Below, piece after piece: positions 8,207-15,635 of a stretch of DNA of 29,414 bases. The notes under the pieces were generated by a model. The model ran no database searches, was not told the origin of the DNA, and worked only from the letters and a program-made list of their open reading frames with translations. How positions within the stretch are numbered: the stretch's first letter is position 1; every line of letters starts with the position of its first letter. The translations under genes and the position numbers were made by a program. Source of the stretch: Spirochaetia bacterium (GTDB taxonomy: Bacteria > Spirochaetota > Spirochaetia > Treponematales > Treponemataceae); the NCBI GenBank assembly GCA_900769325.1, contig CAAGGF010000115.1:1-29414 (forward strand), written 5' to 3'.

Positions 8207-9097
8207 CTATTCTGCATTTAATAATTTTGCAATTGAACCATATTGATGCCGATTAGTAAAGAAGTCTTTTAAACCTAATCTATACATCAATAATCTCTCT
8301 CTTTTCCTATCAAGATGTATTAAGAAAAGAACCATTCTTGGAATGAGGAAAAAGTTATAACGTATACGGATCTTAAATGGTGTCTCTTTTAATCGATATA
8401 CAATATTAAGTGTATCTCGAACCATAAAATAATTTCGATATGGAGAATGAAAATGTATTGTATGATTACCAATAGACATATTACTATTTCCTATTTCATG
8501 TATTATTTTAGAATTTTTACTTTTTAGAACATAGTAATTGTTATATATTGCTTTCCAGCAAAAACAATAATCACAAAAATCAACAGGATAATCTTCGTTA
8601 AATCCTCCAATAGATAATGCCCTTTCAATATTTAATAGCATACCTGATGTTATAACCTGCAAGACACTTGTTATATGTTCATTATCAAATCTTTTTTTAT
8701 AGTCTTTTGTCCAATTAGGAGTTGGTAAATCTTTTCCATAAACATTTAAAGCCGGTCCTATGCACATTACATTTTTATTAATAGAAAAATCATTATATTC
8801 TTGGAATAAAATATCAAAATTCTTCTTATCAAGATAACTATCTTGATCAAATAAAATAGCATAATCGAAACCTTCAGCCTTCGCTTGATTTAAACCAATA
8901 TTAAATGCCTTAGATAAACCTATATTTTTATTATTCATAATAATTGAAATTCTATCATCCTTATTATTTAAAATAGGCTTGTCTTGAGAATTTACTAATA
9001 AAAAAATTTTTTCGGCATAAGTCAATATTTGTACTAGATTCTTTTCTAATTTATTTATATCTGGATTAAAAAGAGTTATTAAGCTACAAATACGCAT
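8207..9097 (-). CDS. GT2 rhamnosyltransferase-like protein
   Basis: Family-2 (GT-A) transferase, 296 aa. It opens with MRICSLITLFNPD, carries NIGLSKAFNIGL and the ILFDQDSYL motif; the Asp-Gln-Asp-Ser metal-binding sequence is common in rhamnosyltransferases of the RfbF/WbbL group. The later TSGMLLNIERALSIGGFNEDYPVDFCDYCFCW run is the usual acceptor-side and D-Y-C region. As rmlABCD supply dTDP-rhamnose, a rhamnosyltransferase role is a reasonable inference. GGAGG lies 6-7 nt before ATG, and the first 19 bases overlap the upstream polymerase gene. Confidence 0.82.
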   Translation of the reverse strand: MRICSLITLFNPDINKLEKNLVQILTYAEKIFLLVNSQDKPILNNKDDRISIIMNNKNIGLSKAFNIGLNQAKAEGFDYAILFDQDSYLDKKNFDILFQEYNDFSINKNVMCIGPALNVYGKDLPTPNWTKDYKKRFDNEHITSVLQVITSGMLLNIERALSIGGFNEDYPVDFCDYCFCWKAIYNNYYVLKSKNSKIIHEIGNSNMSIGNHTIHFHSPYRNYFMVRDTLNIVYRLKETPFKIRIRYNFFLIPRMVLFLIHLDRKRERLLMYRLGLKDFFTNRHQYGSIAKLLNAE

Positions 9098-10173
9098 TTT
9101 TTTCCTCCATCATTTATACAACTCATCGCAACACCTGCAATTATAAATATAATCCATTGTTTTACACTTGGAAAAAATAAATCACTAAAGATAAAAAATA
9201 AGAATGGATAAATAGCATAGATTTTTATAAAACCACATATTATTGATTTACAATTCAATAAGGCATACAGAAAACCAATTGAAACCGTTTTTAAAGCAAA
9301 AATGGAATAACTGTAATCATGATAAAAACTATAAAACCCAGAATATACATTACCAACCCATTTACCAACTCTTACCCATGGATGTACAGTAACGTGATTT
9401 GCCAATGTACCGTCGAGATGAGTTTGGAATATAGCAATTCCACCAAGTAAATATCCATTAAACATATAAAAGACTTTATTAAAAATATTACCAGAACCAA
9501 CCACTCTATTTGTCAAGATATGTACAAGTGCAAAAAAAAGTATTCCCCCAATCACTATTAAAAGAATATAACTTATCTTTATTTTAAATTCTTTTTTGTA
9601 CCAAGGGATAAGATATAGAATACCTAAAACAAAAAACATTTTTGATGTAGCAATACACATCAATAAAAATAACTGCAATACAGTTAACTTCCTATATTTT
9701 TTTATATTGTGAATATTTTGATAATAAATTAATGAACAAATAAAGGGAAAAGATATTCCTACATGAGTTGATAAATCACCATCTGCTATCATCTCCCTAA
9801 AAATTGAAAAGGAATACATTTTCATATATGTTAAAAAAGATATAAAACTGAATAGAGTTAAACATGTACACAATAAAAAGTAAGTATCATATGTTAAAAT
9901 ATTTGTTTTTATCAACCTAATATTGCTCAATTTTGAATACTGAAACACAGTATTAAATAGTAAATATGAAAAAATGTACAATATACAAAAAAACAAGAAA
10001 AGAGTATCAAATTTTTTTGAAAAAGGAACTAACTGCTGCTGATAAAAAGAATAATCCAGCAAAATCATTATATACCAAATAGAGAATATAAAAATGTTTG
10101 AGTTTCTACCTTTTTTTCTAGATAAAATTAGAAAAAAAAATAAAAAAAATAGGGAGTATATGCAACCTAACAT
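9079..10173 (-). CDS. wzy: O-antigen polymerase-like membrane protein (Wzy)
   Basis: Very hydrophobic protein of about 364 aa with roughly ten membrane segments, beginning MLGCIYSLFFLFFFLIL, and a larger periplasmic-like loop rich in aromatic residues (VHPWVRVGKWVGNVYSGFY). Topology and placement between transferases indicate the repeat-unit polymerase, which joins undecaprenyl-linked units in the periplasm; Wzy proteins have little sequence conservation, so the call rests on topology and context. The start at 10173 has AAAAGGA just upstream and follows the wbsX stop by one base; an ATG 7 codons earlier lies inside wbsX without a ribosome binding site. AT-rich block. Confidence 0.75.
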   Translation of the reverse strand: MLGCIYSLFFLFFFLILSRKKGRNSNIFIFSIWYIMILLDYSFYQQQLVPFSKKFDTLFLFFCILYIFSYLLFNTVFQYSKLSNIRLIKTNILTYDTYFLLCTCLTLFSFISFLTYMKMYSFSIFREMIADGDLSTHVGISFPFICSLIYYQNIHNIKKYRKLTVLQLFLLMCIATSKMFFVLGILYLIPWYKKEFKIKISYILLIVIGGILFFALVHILTNRVVGSGNIFNKVFYMFNGYLLGGIAIFQTHLDGTLANHVTVHPWVRVGKWVGNVYSGFYSFYHDYSYSIFALKTVSIGFLYALLNCKSIICGFIKIYAIYPFLFFIFSDLFFPSVKQWIIFIIAGVAMSCINDGGKKCVFVA

Positions 10174-10174
10174 A

Positions 10175-11233
10175 TTATTCCTTTTGTTCAACAACCTGTT
10201 GTATTATTTTTAAGTAACCATACTCATTCTTTACATCTGGTTCAAGATAAGTTCCTTCAGCCCATTCATTCCATGCATTTATAAAAATAAATGGGCAATT
10301 ATTTGAAATTACCTTGTTATAGGTCTTACAAAAGTATTTCTTAAATGACTTAAAATTTGTTCCAGTTAATACCAAATTTCTCTTCTTTTTTCTTGCAGAA
10401 TTATCCCAATCAACAAATGCTCCTGCCCAAGATATTTCAGAAACTGTTTCTTCCTTGCAGACTTTATTCCACAAATATCTGTATGAAATCCTTTTATTTC
10501 TTTTTATTGGGCTTGCGATTGTTTGCATTATTCTTGTAAATTTATTTCGTTGTGACAAAACATACATAGGTTCCATATAAACCGTTGCCTGTGTATTTTC
10601 AGAATATTTATCTGAACTATAAGATGTCAATGTTTCTACAAAATAAATACCGTCAAATCCATTCTTCTGAGCTAATACATTCCAAATTTTTATCATATCT
10701 TCAAAATAAGTAATCGAATTGGCTCTATAAATAACGAAAATAGGTTTATTACCAATCTTCATATAACGCTCATCCTTAAAAAAGGGAAGCATATAATTGA
10801 AATGGTTGTTAATATCCCTTTCCCCATCATATTCTTGTGGCATTAAGACATTTTTATTTTGTCCGTCCCAAGTCCTAGCCCAAGGTTCATTAGCCCAAGA
10901 AAAACAATAGTTTTTATTCCATTCTTTATGCTCAAGATACATTTCCAATGGTTTTTCTAGCAGCAACTTTCCATTGAACCAATAATGATAGAAACAAAAA
11001 CCGTCAATACCATATTGATTTGCAAGCTCAACTTGCCAAGTAAAAGTATTTGGATTCATTAAATCGTAATAATTATCATTAAGAGGCACTCTTGGTTGAT
11101 TATGTCCAAAGAACATAGGTTTTGCTTTTTTCACATTAGTCCATTCAGTAAACCCCTTTCCCCACCATTCATCATTTTCTGGAATAGTGTGATATTGAGG
11201 CAAGTAAAATGCTATTATTTTAGGCTTTGTCAT
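10175..11233 (-). CDS. wbsX: WbsX-family glycosyltransferase
   Basis: The N-terminus IIAFYLPQYHTIPENDEWWG followed by KGFTEWTNVKKA is the diagnostic start of the Glyco_tran_WbsX family (PF14307), with GFCFYHYWFNGKLLLEKPL, CFSWANEPWARTWDG and the C-terminal FINAWNEWAEGTYLEPD all conserved. The fold resembles a GH99-like barrel, and the family occurs in O-antigen and capsule loci, where it is annotated as a glycosyltransferase; donor and acceptor are not predictable. At 352 aa it is full length. GGAG is 7 nt before ATG and the start overlaps the upstream acetyltransferase gene by 14 nt. Confidence 0.88.
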   Translation of the reverse strand: MTKPKIIAFYLPQYHTIPENDEWWGKGFTEWTNVKKAKPMFFGHNQPRVPLNDNYYDLMNPNTFTWQVELANQYGIDGFCFYHYWFNGKLLLEKPLEMYLEHKEWNKNYCFSWANEPWARTWDGQNKNVLMPQEYDGERDINNHFNYMLPFFKDERYMKIGNKPIFVIYRANSITYFEDMIKIWNVLAQKNGFDGIYFVETLTSYSSDKYSENTQATVYMEPMYVLSQRNKFTRIMQTIASPIKRNKRISYRYLWNKVCKEETVSEISWAGAFVDWDNSARKKKRNLVLTGTNFKSFKKYFCKTYNKVISNNCPFIFINAWNEWAEGTYLEPDVKNEYGYLKIIQQVVEQKE

Positions 11234-11843
11234 TATATTTCTCCAATAATCGATCTAATAGTTCTTCATTTAGTTCACAATATATTGTATCAATATCCTC
11301 TTTCTTAAAAGAATCAAACATAGGTACAATATTAATAGAAGAAAGTCTATTTCGACAATCTTCGTTAAATCGATATTTAATAATTTTTGCAGGGTTTCCA
11401 CCTACAATCGAATAAGGCTCAACATCTTTTGTGACAACCGCCCCTGCAGCAACTATTGCTCCCTGACCGATTGTCACACCACTACATATAATGGCATTTG
11501 TTCCAATCCAAACATCATCTTTTACAATAATGTTTCCTTTGCTTCCGGCTTCACGCTCATAGCCAAACTTATACACCTTAAACGGGTATGTAGAGATACT
11601 TTTAATCTGGTGCTCACCACCTAATAAAAATTGTACTCCAGGGGCAATAGAGCAATAGCTACCAATAGTAAGCTTTGTATCTGCAGGAGAAAAATCTATA
11701 ACATTTATTCCACCATAACACATTTTACCAACAGAGACTTTTTTTAAATCACAAAAAGAGATAATCTGAGTATGATTATGTTTATTTAACCTGCGGTATT
11801 TTTTGCGAAAAAGATAAAGTTTTATGTAATTACTGAACATCAT
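11220..11843 (-). CDS. CatB-type O-acetyltransferase (left-handed beta-helix)
   Basis: Hexapeptide-repeat acetyltransferase of 207 aa. SYCSIAPGVQFLLGGEHQIK carries the likely catalytic His, the next coils run through IIVKDDVWIGTNAIICSGVT and IGQGAIVAAGAVVTKDV, and the helix ends with YSIVGGNPAKIIKYRF, characteristic of the CatB/VatD (xenobiotic acetyltransferase) branch used for sugar O-acetylation. It would use acetyl-CoA in the cytoplasm, probably on a sugar of the repeat unit. The ATG at 11843 lies inside the end of the deaminase gene; GGAG is about 11 nt upstream, and the next codon is also ATG. Confidence 0.85.
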   Translation of the reverse strand: MMFSNYIKLYLFRKKYRRLNKHNHTQIISFCDLKKVSVGKMCYGGINVIDFSPADTKLTIGSYCSIAPGVQFLLGGEHQIKSISTYPFKVYKFGYEREAGSKGNIIVKDDVWIGTNAIICSGVTIGQGAIVAAGAVVTKDVEPYSIVGGNPAKIIKYRFNEDCRNRLSSINIVPMFDSFKKEDIDTIYCELNEELLDRLLEKYNDKA

Positions 11844-13665
11844 TATTTTTTATCTCCGTTTCCACATTTAGTAAAATCTTCTTAAAGGTCTCTTCATCAA
11901 CATCTTTTAAGAGAGAATGTAACTTTGAAAGTCTTTTTAATCCTTGTTTAAAATCTACCCCATAAGACATTTCATTTTCATCTTTAAGTGGAATCATATT
12001 CTGATATAATGCAATGTATGCTCTACCAATAGCCCCCTGGAAAAACTGTAATTGTGGCCGTGTGACCTTGTTACCATTATTTAAAATATGAATTTCCGCA
12101 ATTCCAGGATAAGGGTCTATAGCATATATAATCTTTATCCCAAGCTGATAGGCCTTTTTTGAACATAATTCACATGGACTAGCAGTTGTAAAAAGTATAC
12201 CGCCATCCTTTAATTGAACCCCATTCTTAGCTAACTGCAAAAAAGAATTTTCCTCTGCATGTAATGCCCTGGTATAAACTTGATTTTTATCATTTTTAAG
12301 ACCATTGTAAGTATCTTTAAAACAAAATGGTATATGTTTTGTTAAATATTTTTTATCGACAGAAGAATAATTTTTTTCTACGAAGTAACGATATTCTGAA
12401 TTTTTAAGTTCAAAATCACTAAAAGCTTCTTTATCATTATTAGTAAGTAAGTGGTTTATGTTACATAAATTGCATGGCACTTGCCCTTTTGGAGCATCAT
12501 TCCATCCTATAGAAAGAACTGAAAATAAACTATTTGTTACAACTGCCCCAACTTGTCTAGAAATACAACCAGAATTAACCTTTGCATTATAGGCGATCTG
12601 CATACAACGTTCTTGAGCTGTAGGCGCTACTAAACCAGGATGGAGTATCAAAGCATAATAACGTATAATTAATGCTGACAAATCTGATAAATCAGAAAGA
12701 TTATCACCATTGTTATGAAAATAAATATCGGCCAATTCAAAACAACGCGGTATATCTTGTGAAATAAAGTATTTCGCACCTTTTTTTGATTCTTCATTAT
12801 TTCTTGTAGTGTTAAAACTTTTATAATCTACGCCTTTATTAAAAAGTCTTTGCTTAATCAACGCATTTGTTGCTGATACAGCAAGCAAGTAGAATGACGA
12901 GTACCTTTCCTTAAAATAAGAAATTTCAAAGGGATTTCTAAAAGCATCTATAACAACATGAACCACACCTTTATTTCCAAGTGTTCGTTTCCGCAATATT
13001 TTGATATAAAGATTTAATCTTTGTGCGAAAATAAACATCTTTTCTGGATTAAAATTAGAGTTAAAAGCATCTCCAGACGACCGTATATTATCACCTATTT
13101 TTTGCCAAAGCTTTGTATATATTCCTTTATCAATTTTATCTAAAAAGGCTCGAATCAAACTATGAAAAGAAGGAACATCTTGATAATAGAATCCATACAC
13201 TCCGTCCTTTGTAAGATTATTTTCTCGATCTTCTTCTACTAAGTTTTTAAACTTCAGTCTTTTCTCATGAAGTTCATCATATTTTTTTTTTAATAAATTA
13301 AGCTGCAGCTCAACTTTATCTATAGCCTCAGCTGTATTACTAAGTTCTTTCAAGACAAAATTTTTGAATGTTGAGAAAGCCTGCTCCAATATAAATGTAA
13401 CTATTACAGAACTTGCACTAATTATTGTAAATTTTTTCCAATTATCTTTTGCATAATCATAAAGAACCGCATAGCTTCTATCATCTTTGCCGCAATAATT
13501 ATTATTTTTGGGATTTGGAGCTTTTAATTCATTAAATTCAGAAGCAAAAAGACTTGCGACTGTAGAACACCCTGCTCCTGTATATCCTGCCAAACCAATA
13601 ATTATGAATTTATTGCGCTCTTTGTATATTTCTGCAATGTAATCATGTAAATCTTGTTCTTGCAT
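11830..13665 (-). CDS. AvcD/DcdV-like P-loop + dCTP/dCMP deaminase, probable antiphage effector
   Basis: Two-domain protein of 611 aa. An N-terminal P-loop module begins IIIGLAGYTGAGCSTVASLF (residues 21-40), a Walker-A-like loop with Cys in place of the usual Lys. The C-terminal zinc-dependent deaminase domain has His469-Ala-Glu471 (TRALHAEENSF) and P497-C-E-L-C501 (TTASPCELCSKKAY), plus an extra Cys pair near 408-411 (QVPCNLCNI). This architecture is that of the AvcD/DcdV antiphage deaminases, known to deplete deoxycytidine nucleotides after infection. Its own promoter and a strong site (GGAGG, 7 nt) precede the ATG. A run of ten A in codons about 125-128 could allow slippage. In other species AvcD is held inactive by an adjacent small RNA; no such RNA could be identified here. 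Confidence 0.75.
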   Translation of the reverse strand: MQEQDLHDYIAEIYKERNKFIIIGLAGYTGAGCSTVASLFASEFNELKAPNPKNNNYCGKDDRSYAVLYDYAKDNWKKFTIISASSVIVTFILEQAFSTFKNFVLKELSNTAEAIDKVELQLNLLKKKYDELHEKRLKFKNLVEEDRENNLTKDGVYGFYYQDVPSFHSLIRAFLDKIDKGIYTKLWQKIGDNIRSSGDAFNSNFNPEKMFIFAQRLNLYIKILRKRTLGNKGVVHVVIDAFRNPFEISYFKERYSSFYLLAVSATNALIKQRLFNKGVDYKSFNTTRNNEESKKGAKYFISQDIPRCFELADIYFHNNGDNLSDLSDLSALIIRYYALILHPGLVAPTAQERCMQIAYNAKVNSGCISRQVGAVVTNSLFSVLSIGWNDAPKGQVPCNLCNINHLLTNNDKEAFSDFELKNSEYRYFVEKNYSSVDKKYLTKHIPFCFKDTYNGLKNDKNQVYTRALHAEENSFLQLAKNGVQLKDGGILFTTASPCELCSKKAYQLGIKIIYAIDPYPGIAEIHILNNGNKVTRPQLQFFQGAIGRAYIALYQNMIPLKDENEMSYGVDFKQGLKRLSKLHSLLKDVDEETFKKILLNVETEIKNNDVQ

Positions 13666-13681
13666 AAATATACCTCCGACA

Positions 13682-13715
13682 GGATAATAATTAACTATAA
13701 TTCTAGATTATTACC
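13682..13715 (-). promoter_or_regulatory. inverted repeat at the transcription start of the deaminase gene
   Basis: GGTAATAAT and ATTATTATCC (minus strand) pair over nine positions with one bulged base around a 15-nt loop. The repeat covers the expected transcription start and the 5' leader of the deaminase mRNA, ending shortly before the GGAGG site. It could be an operator or a leader hairpin; AT-rich composition makes chance formation possible. Confidence 0.35.
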
Positions 13716-13717
13716 AA

Positions 13718-13746
13718 ATAATACAATGCACTAAGATTTCTGTCAA
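13718..13746 (-). promoter_or_regulatory. strong sigma70 promoter for the antiphage deaminase
   Basis: On the minus strand TTGACA (plus 13741-13746) and TATTAT (plus 13718-13723) are separated by exactly 17 nt, near-consensus. It lies in the 103-nt gap after the SGNH hydrolase gene and gives a leader of about 45 nt. The -35 is part of a 14-nt box TGAACATCATTGAC also found at the promoter at 23759-23787. Confidence 0.75.
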
Positions 13747-13768
13747 TGATGTTCAAAACATGAATAAT

Positions 13769-14609
13769 TTACTTCGCCTGTATCGCCGTATAAATGGCAT
13801 CTGCAATGCTCTGCATACCGTAATCACCGGGGTGGACTCCTACTCCGGGCTGCTTATATTTCTTGTAGCTTTCTGCAAGATTATTTGAATCAAAGTAATC
13901 ACCATTTTTTACAACAACCGAAGCTCCAAGGTGGCTTAGATCCACAAGATGCGATTTTGTTGCAAGCGCAACATTGGTAATATGCCTTGCCTTGCGCTTG
14001 TCCGGCCAGAATGGAATACAGATGATTCGTTTTGCTGTTGAAAAGTGACTTAAAAGTTCAATATATTGCTCTTCAAACTTTTCACCGTAGTTAGCAATAT
14101 CATTTCCTGCGACATTTTCGCCAATCTGCACAATAAGGTAATCAGGATTTTTTGTATCTAATTTTTCTATCTGTGAATAGTCAAAAGGTCTGGTTGTAAA
14201 AGTACGCTCAAAATCCGCAATGTTTAGAATGGAATAATTGATATCCATGCCGTTGTCTTTAGCAAGACGATTCAAAAGTTTATGAACATAATCGTTTTCA
14301 ATTGAAGTAGAACAACAGCCCCTTCTTGTTTTATCCGGCTCTTCTGCAGTAACTCCTGTAAGTGTAATTGAATTTCCTAGGAACAGTATATTCAGACTGC
14401 CCCCCCCCCTTGTTCACTTGTATAGTATCATTTTTAATCTCATAAGGTTCGATATTAAAGTTCTTCAAATCCATTTCGGAAACCTTTGATTTTGCAAAAT
14501 ATTTTGCAACCAAAGTTTTAAGTGTTGCACGCTTTTTGTAGCAAACAAAGCTACCTGCTAAAATAAAAAAGACATTCAACAACAAAGATAATTTTAACAG
14601 CATTTTCAC
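13769..14609 (-). CDS. phase-variable SGNH/GDSL-type acylhydrolase, frame OFF in this sequence
   Basis: From the GTG at 14609 (GAGG 6 nt upstream) the frame encodes an N-terminal membrane anchor (MLLKLSLLLNVFFILAGSFV) and reaches a run of ten G (14400-14409), after which it reads 22 unrelated residues to a stop at 14331. In another frame the sequence continues SLNILFLGNSITLTG (SGNH block I, GNS), then VQIGEN (block III, Gly-x-Asn) and GVGVHPGDYG (catalytic His), ending at 13769. Removing one G (or adding two) joins the parts into 279 aa. The product would be an anchored esterase or acyl-modifying enzyme of the SGNH fold, perhaps altering the glycan. Asp three residues before the His is not present. 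Confidence 0.8.
14400..14409 (-). repeat. G10 contingency tract in the SGNH hydrolase gene (OFF)
   Basis: Ten G on the coding strand. G9 or G12 would give the full hydrolase; G8 and G11 give a stop three codons after the tract. The upstream flank (coding strand) ACTATACAAGTGAACAA is nearly the same as at the tract in the ferredoxin gene (ACTATACAAGAGAAC). Confidence 0.85.
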
Positions 14610-14622
14610 TTTACACCTCTTT

Positions 14623-15600
14623 TTATTCCTTTTTCATTGCAAGTTCCAGCTTTACCAGATACTTGAATATTCTGTAATCCACACTCTGATTCTTCATTTC
14701 GTGTTCATAGAAATATGCCTCGTCGTGCGGATTTATTTTAAAATATACATCTCCCTTAGCTTTTTTCGCAAGGTATTCTTCATAAGTTTTGGTGAAGTAA
14801 TGGTTCACCTGCAGTGGGAAATACCCTGCGTCAGTTCCATGCGGAACTGGATTCTTGCCAAAGGTACACATTTTTCCAAACACATTTACAGGCGGAATTG
14901 CAAGTCTACCCTTTTTACCCCAGAAATAATGGTGCAAAGCCTTGTTGTGACGGTCGTTCTTGTCAAAATTAAAGGCAGTGTTAAAGAATACCTTGCCGAT
15001 GTCGGTATATTTATTCCAACACACTGTCAAATCCTTAGTTACAAGTCCACTCATGTCGCGGCTCAAAAGTCCGCTTGTACCGAACATTTTCCAGTAAGCA
15101 ATCACCACAGGCCGCTTTTTCTGGAATGGTTTTAAAAAGTCGTAGATATTATCGGTACTGTTTGGGACAATAAACTCATCAATATCAACAAATGTAAGCC
15201 ATTCTGTTTCATCCTTAAACCGCTCAATCCCATCGTGATAGCACTGCATTTGCGCCTGATTCTGAGGCCATTGCGTAAGTGTTACTGTTCCGTCCTGAAT
15301 ATACGGAGCAAGAATTGCCTCGTAGTTATCTTCAGAATTATTGTTATAGAGGTAAAAATGCTCCACGCCAACAATTTTGTGATATTCTATCCATTCTTTT
15401 AAATACAAAGCCTCGTTCTTAAAAATAGCACAAATTGCGACCTTATATTTTTTTGACTGAGGCTTTACACGGCAGAAAGCCAGCCGCCAGCAGTACATCA
15501 TATTGAACGGCACATAAAGCACATTCTTTACCAACCATTTAAGGTTATGTATATGCGGATTGTCAAAGATAAAATATTTGTTTTCAGTTATGGAATTCAT
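14623..15600 (-). CDS. DUF23/GT92-like glycosyltransferase (copy 1)
   Basis: GT-A-like transferase of 325 aa. VAICAIFKNEALYLKEWIEY, HKIVGVEHFYLYNNNSEDNY and LTFVDIDEFIVP (Asp-x-Asp region) are the hallmarks of the GT92/DUF23-like family. HYFWGKKGRLAIPPVNVFGK and VNHYFTKTYEEYLAKKAKGD mark the C-terminal part. It is a tandem paralogue of the gene at 15601-16614, with similar sequence along the whole length, and ends ELAMKKE exactly where the poly-G tail begins in that copy. AGGAGG precedes ATG by 8 nt, inside the loop of an inverted repeat; the upstream stop TAA directly abuts its ATG. Confidence 0.82.
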   Translation of the reverse strand: MNSITENKYFIFDNPHIHNLKWLVKNVLYVPFNMMYCWRLAFCRVKPQSKKYKVAICAIFKNEALYLKEWIEYHKIVGVEHFYLYNNNSEDNYEAILAPYIQDGTVTLTQWPQNQAQMQCYHDGIERFKDETEWLTFVDIDEFIVPNSTDNIYDFLKPFQKKRPVVIAYWKMFGTSGLLSRDMSGLVTKDLTVCWNKYTDIGKVFFNTAFNFDKNDRHNKALHHYFWGKKGRLAIPPVNVFGKMCTFGKNPVPHGTDAGYFPLQVNHYFTKTYEEYLAKKAKGDVYFKINPHDEAYFYEHEMKNQSVDYRIFKYLVKLELAMKKE

Positions 15601-15635
15601 TTATGCAGCCTCCTGTAAGAGAGAAGATGCATAAA
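15600..15635 (-). promoter_or_regulatory. inverted repeat over the initiation region of GT92-like copy 1
   Basis: TTTATGCA and TGCATAAA (plus 15628-15635 and 15600-15607) are exact 8-bp complements with a 20-nt loop that contains the AGGAGG ribosome binding site. The 3' arm runs up to the A of the ATG. In the G9 frame ribosomes from the upstream gene translate through it; in G8/G10 they stop at 15642-15649, before it. Confidence 0.5.

Noticed and set aside
10174..10194. Longer wzy start at 10194 and longer rmlD start at 1468
   Set aside because: Both lie inside the preceding gene without a ribosome binding site, while the internal ATGs have good sites at normal spacing.
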